From NCBI GenBank assembly GCA_001804705.1, contig MHAY01000010.1, positions 42,602 to 106,601 of the forward strand: DNA of 64,000 bases. The letters are read 5' to 3'. Numbering within the stretch: the stretch's first letter is position 1; each line of letters starts with the position of its first letter. The notes under the pieces were generated by a model. The model was given only the letters and a program-made list of their open reading frames with translations, was not told where the DNA came from and did no database searches. This document shows, piece by piece, positions 60,756 through 64,000 of this stretch. The position numbers and the translations under genes were made by a program. This DNA comes from Ignavibacteria bacterium RIFOXYC2_FULL_35_21 (GTDB lineage Bacteria; Bacteroidota; Ignavibacteria; Kapaibacteriales; UBA2268).

Positions 60756-61676
60756 TTATTTAATCTTTTGGCTCAATTCAAAAAGAATATGTTTTTCTCT
60801 GTCTGTAAGGTTCTGGTATCCGTTTGCTGAGATTTTATCGAGAATCTCATCTATTTTAGCTTGTGTGATTTCTTCACCGCTTATAATAATTTTCGACTGT
60901 GGTTCGGTTTTGACCACAGGCTCTTTTTTAAACCAATTTGATTTATAAACTTTTGGCTCTTCAGGAGAATAATTACCATACACATCCTGCCTTGGCTTTT
61001 TAGCAAACATTTTTTCCGACAATTTGAATATACCTGCAGCATCACCGAACTTAATGAGTAAGAAACCTGTAGCCGCACCGCCGAGATGTGCAAAATGGGC
61101 AACACTATCCCCGCTGGATGAGAATCCCATCAGCAAAGCTATTCCGGCATAAAGCAGAACAAAATACTTTGCCGGTATCGGTATAAAAAACGGGAACATA
61201 AAAATAGGCCTGTTTGGAAAAGTTAATCCGAATGCCAGCAGAATTCCATAAATCGCACCTGAAGCACCAATCGTAGGTGCAGCCGAGGCAAATATGGGGC
61301 TGATAAATAATTGAACAAGCCCGGCACCGACTCCGCAGAGCAGATAGAACATAAGGAATTTCCTGGCACCCCACATCTGTTCAAGCTCTATACCGAACAT
61401 CCATAATGCAAGAAGATTAAAGAATATGTGCCACAAATTGCCATGCATGAACTGATAAGTTATTAACTGCCATAAGTAAAAATTAGTATGTTCCCCAATC
61501 GGAAATAATGCAAAATAGTAGAAAAACATATCACCAAGAGAGTATTCGCCAATCTTGAACATGCTGAAAAAGAATGTTTGAAGAAGGAAAACAATAACAT
61601 TTATTATTATCAGGGCTTTTATTACGGGAGTCAATGCTGTTCCACCAAAACCTCTAAATTGATAGTTACCTGCCAT
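60756..61676 (-). CDS. Rhomboid-family intramembrane serine protease
   Basis: The 306-residue protein has six membrane helices and the catalytic dyad Ser139 in GASG and His197 in HFAHLGG. The conserved HxxxxHxxxN motif of helix 2 is present (HGNLWHIFFN). The C-terminus (about 265-306; ITQAKIDEILDKISANGYQNL) matches the short helical DUF6576 domain often found on Bacteroidota rhomboids. It cleaves membrane proteins; substrate unknown. It probably precedes ispG in one transcript. Confidence 0.95.
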   Translation of the reverse strand: MAGNYQFRGFGGTALTPVIKALIIINVIVFLLQTFFFSMFKIGEYSLGDMFFYYFALFPIGEHTNFYLWQLITYQFMHGNLWHIFFNLLALWMFGIELEQMWGARKFLMFYLLCGVGAGLVQLFISPIFASAAPTIGASGAIYGILLAFGLTFPNRPIFMFPFFIPIPAKYFVLLYAGIALLMGFSSSGDSVAHFAHLGGAATGFLLIKFGDAAGIFKLSEKMFAKKPRQDVYGNYSPEEPKVYKSNWFKKEPVVKTEPQSKIIISGEEITQAKIDEILDKISANGYQNLTDREKHILFELSQKIK

Positions 61677-61970
61677 TTTTTAATATAATTTTTGAATTTA
61701 AATGTTCTTATAAAAACTACAACTGTATTTGACGTTACTAAATTATAAGAATTGCTTTTTATCAGGATATTCAGTAAGGATTTTTATAAAAAGAAATAAT
61801 TTCGGATTTTCATAATCGTAATAAATAAAATAATAAGAATTGACCTGTTTAAATATAGACATAGAGAATAAACAGACTAATATAAATAATTTTGCTATTG
61901 TAAGAAATTAAATAATAATTTAATTTGTTTTTTTCTCATTTAACATAAATTATAAAAGCATAATTTTGTA

Positions 61971-63869
61971 ATGATAACTGACAAGAATAATTTTAAAGAA
62001 GATTTTACTACGATAAGCGCCCTCGATAGTGCCGTTACAGAGACTTCCGAGAAATTATCAAAAAGCTTGAAATCACATTATGAAGATGCTTTAGCTTATA
62101 TTAAGAGAGAAAAATTTTCTGAAGCTATTAAATTACTCGAATCTGTTATTTCATCTTTGCCGGATTTTGATAATGCTTATTTTTATCTCGGTTTATCAAA
62201 ATTTAAGACAGGTAAATATACTGAAGGACTTGAAACCTGCAAAAAATTACTCAACCGTGGTTTCAGAAATTATAACATATACAGCCTCGTTGGTTCTATT
62301 TACGAGGCAATGAGGGATTACAACAAAGCAATTGATGCTTTTAAACAGTCAATATCATATAATCCCGATTCATTTGATTCCCATTTTAATCTCGGTGTGA
62401 TTTATTCATATAAGCAAATCTATACGAGTTCCATTAATTCATTAATAGAATGTATAAGATTAAAACCAAAACATGCACTTTCATATTTTAACCTTGGATG
62501 TAGTTATTTGCATCTGGAGGACTATACCAAATCAATTGAAGCATTCAATAAAACAATCCAGCTTCAATCCGATATGTATGATGCTTATCACAATTTAGGA
62601 ATTATTTATTATAATCAGGAAAATTTTGAAAAATCTGCAGAGAACTTCAGAACCTTATATACTCTATCTCCCAATTATGAAAATGTAGTCGTTCATTTAG
62701 GTGCCGCTTTGTTTAAGGCAAAGAGATTCAGAGAAGCTATAGATATTCTGGAAAACGAGATTAAAAGAAATCCCGACGATAAAACTCTATTCCTGATTTT
62801 GGGGAAATGTTACTATAAAGATAAGCAATATGAAAAAGGAATCGAAACAATCAGTAATTTCCTTGATGCGAATCCAAATTCGGGGGAAGGTTATCTTGAA
62901 ATAGGTATATGTTATTGGTATTCCGGTATGCACGACAAAGCTATTGATGCTTTCACTCATGCAGTCAGGCTTCAATATGAACCATATGTGTCATATATCT
63001 GGCTTGGATTAGTTAATTCAAGCCTTAAAAAAATAAAGGAAGCTTATGAGGCATTCAATCTTGCTAAATATTTAAATGACAAACTGCCTGACAGTTTTAT
63101 TGGTTTGGGTATGCTGGAAATGATGAATGAGAATTATATTGATGCTATACAGTCATTTCAACATGCCGCAGCACTTAAACCCAATATGCCTCTTGCATAT
63201 TTTGGTATCGGGGAATGTCAAATCAGGATGTCTGATGTTACTAATTCAAAATTTCATCTTTCTTCAGCTATTCTTGCTTTCGAAGAAGTATTGAGGATTG
63301 AGCCGCTAAATGAGCGTGCATATATTAAACTTGGTGTGGTCTATGACAGGATGGAAAATTATAAAAAATCAATCGAGTGTTATGCAAAGGCAAAAAGTTT
63401 AAACAAACAATCAGCCGAAGCCGACCTTTATCTTGGCCTGACACTCGTCCATAGCGCCCGTTATCAGGATGCTTTGAAAGCACTGCGTTCGTCAGTCGAA
63501 ATTCAGCCAAACCTTGCTCCTGCAAGATTTCACTTAGGATTGCTTTATGCTTTTCTCGACAGGCACAAAAATGCTATACAGGAGTTTGAAAAAACAATCG
63601 AATTGCTCCCCAATTTTGCAGAAGGCTACAAAAATCTCGGTTTGATGTACCATTCAAACGAGGATTATGAGCAGGCAATAACTTCACTTGAAAAAGCACT
63701 CGAACTCGAGCCTTACTTAGCCGATGCACAGCTCAACCTCGGTATAGCCTATGTCGAATCGGGCAATCTTGATGGTGCCGACAAATTATACAAAGAACTT
63801 AAAAAGCTTGACGAATCTAAAGCGGATTCACTTTTGTTCAGGATAAATAAGATAAAAGTGAAGAAGTAA
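61971..63869 (+). CDS. Long TPR-repeat protein
   Basis: The 632 residues consist of about 16-17 consecutive TPR units of 34 residues from about residue 36 to the end (examples: AYFYLGLSKFKTGKYTEGLETC; AYHNLGIIYYNQENFEKSAENF; AYKNLGLMYHSNEDYEQAITSL). There is no signal peptide or membrane helix, so it is a cytoplasmic scaffold. Partners are unknown. A TAATTTTG box ends two bases before the ATG, so the message may be leaderless or start slightly downstream. No neighbour suggests a pathway. Confidence 0.9.
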   Translation: MITDKNNFKEDFTTISALDSAVTETSEKLSKSLKSHYEDALAYIKREKFSEAIKLLESVISSLPDFDNAYFYLGLSKFKTGKYTEGLETCKKLLNRGFRNYNIYSLVGSIYEAMRDYNKAIDAFKQSISYNPDSFDSHFNLGVIYSYKQIYTSSINSLIECIRLKPKHALSYFNLGCSYLHLEDYTKSIEAFNKTIQLQSDMYDAYHNLGIIYYNQENFEKSAENFRTLYTLSPNYENVVVHLGAALFKAKRFREAIDILENEIKRNPDDKTLFLILGKCYYKDKQYEKGIETISNFLDANPNSGEGYLEIGICYWYSGMHDKAIDAFTHAVRLQYEPYVSYIWLGLVNSSLKKIKEAYEAFNLAKYLNDKLPDSFIGLGMLEMMNENYIDAIQSFQHAAALKPNMPLAYFGIGECQIRMSDVTNSKFHLSSAILAFEEVLRIEPLNERAYIKLGVVYDRMENYKKSIECYAKAKSLNKQSAEADLYLGLTLVHSARYQDALKALRSSVEIQPNLAPARFHLGLLYAFLDRHKNAIQEFEKTIELLPNFAEGYKNLGLMYHSNEDYEQAITSLEKALELEPYLADAQLNLGIAYVESGNLDGADKLYKELKKLDESKADSLLFRINKIKVKK

Positions 63870-63873
63870 TATA

Positions 63874-64000
63874 AGTTCCAAGTTGAAAGTTCATAAAGTT
63901 ATAATGTCTTGTCCTGAAATACGTTGACCATTATTTAATTGAATAAAGGTTGTTGAACATAATATTTATTAGGTTCTGAATAAAGCATCATAACATTTCT
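63874..64000. other. Right window edge: short heptamer array and AT-rich spacer
   Basis: Units agttcca, agttgaa, agttcat, aaagtta (63874-63901) keep the 7-base period. TGTCCTGAAATACGTTGACC (63908-63927) has the look of an insertion-sequence end but cannot be confirmed because the window stops. No gene recognised. Confidence 0.45.

Overview
The window is AT-rich chromosomal DNA from a member of the Bacteroidota/Ignavibacteriota/Kapabacteria group. The evidence is fourfold: several secreted proteins end in type IX secretion (T9SS) sorting domains; a FISUMP-domain protein is present; there are TonB-dependent and lipobox proteins; and at least five promoters fit the Bacteroidota pattern TTTG-N19/20-TAnnTTTG (upstream of rplM, pyrH, murA, speA and nuoJ). 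No species can be named from the sequence alone. Most of the window is ordinary single-copy chromosome. I see no prophage, intact insertion sequence, CRISPR array or rRNA operon.

Layout. 0-1.6 kb: a partial gene end, then mraZ-rsmH on the minus strand with MraZ boxes but without the rest of the division/cell-wall cluster. 2-7.5 kb: a secreted propeller protein, a DUF4287/DUF5655 protein, a large glycoside-hydrolase-2-like membrane protein with a degenerate active site, and purC. 7.6-14.5 kb: rodA, pdxA, then the translation block rplM-rpsI-rpsB-tsf-pyrH-frr and tRNA-Val(GAC). 14.7-19.5 kb: accessory genes (an unknown membrane-anchored protein, two small secreted proteins, a HEPN/MNT pair, a BrkB-type membrane protein). 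19.7-27 kb: an Ig-like lipoprotein, a CHAD protein, a Trk/Ktr potassium transporter pair and a PD40-repeat protein. 27-33.9 kb: a T9SS-exported subtilisin, then dnaX-bcp-tatD, where tatD runs in frame into an outer-membrane barrel protein. 34-39.5 kb: an EnvC-like protein and murA on the minus strand, divergent from a TPP-riboswitch-controlled TonB receptor. 39.7-48.2 kb: a leucine-rich-repeat protein, rpsA, cinA, a TPR protein and speA. 48.2-56 kb: repeat-rich spacers between minus-strand envelope and membrane genes. 56-64 kb: an isolated nuoJ-nuoK pair, a beta-helix T9SS protein, ispG, rhomboid and a long TPR protein.

How the genes work together. Housekeeping genes cover translation, peptidoglycan precursor and elongation functions (murA, rodA, EnvC-like), cofactor and isoprenoid synthesis (pdxA, ispG), purine synthesis (purC) and replication (dnaX). 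The accessory layer is mostly surface biology: five T9SS cargo proteins, lipoproteins and small beta-barrels. T9SS machinery itself is not in the window.

The most unusual signal is non-coding. Many spacers carry tandem arrays with a strict 7-base period but different unit sequences. Five spacers carry about 195-260 bp elements in which two such arrays (ttttcaa-type and its complement) face each other around a core, two of them with clear inverted ends. These look like a dispersed, mobile or structured repeat family and are the best candidate here for something undescribed.
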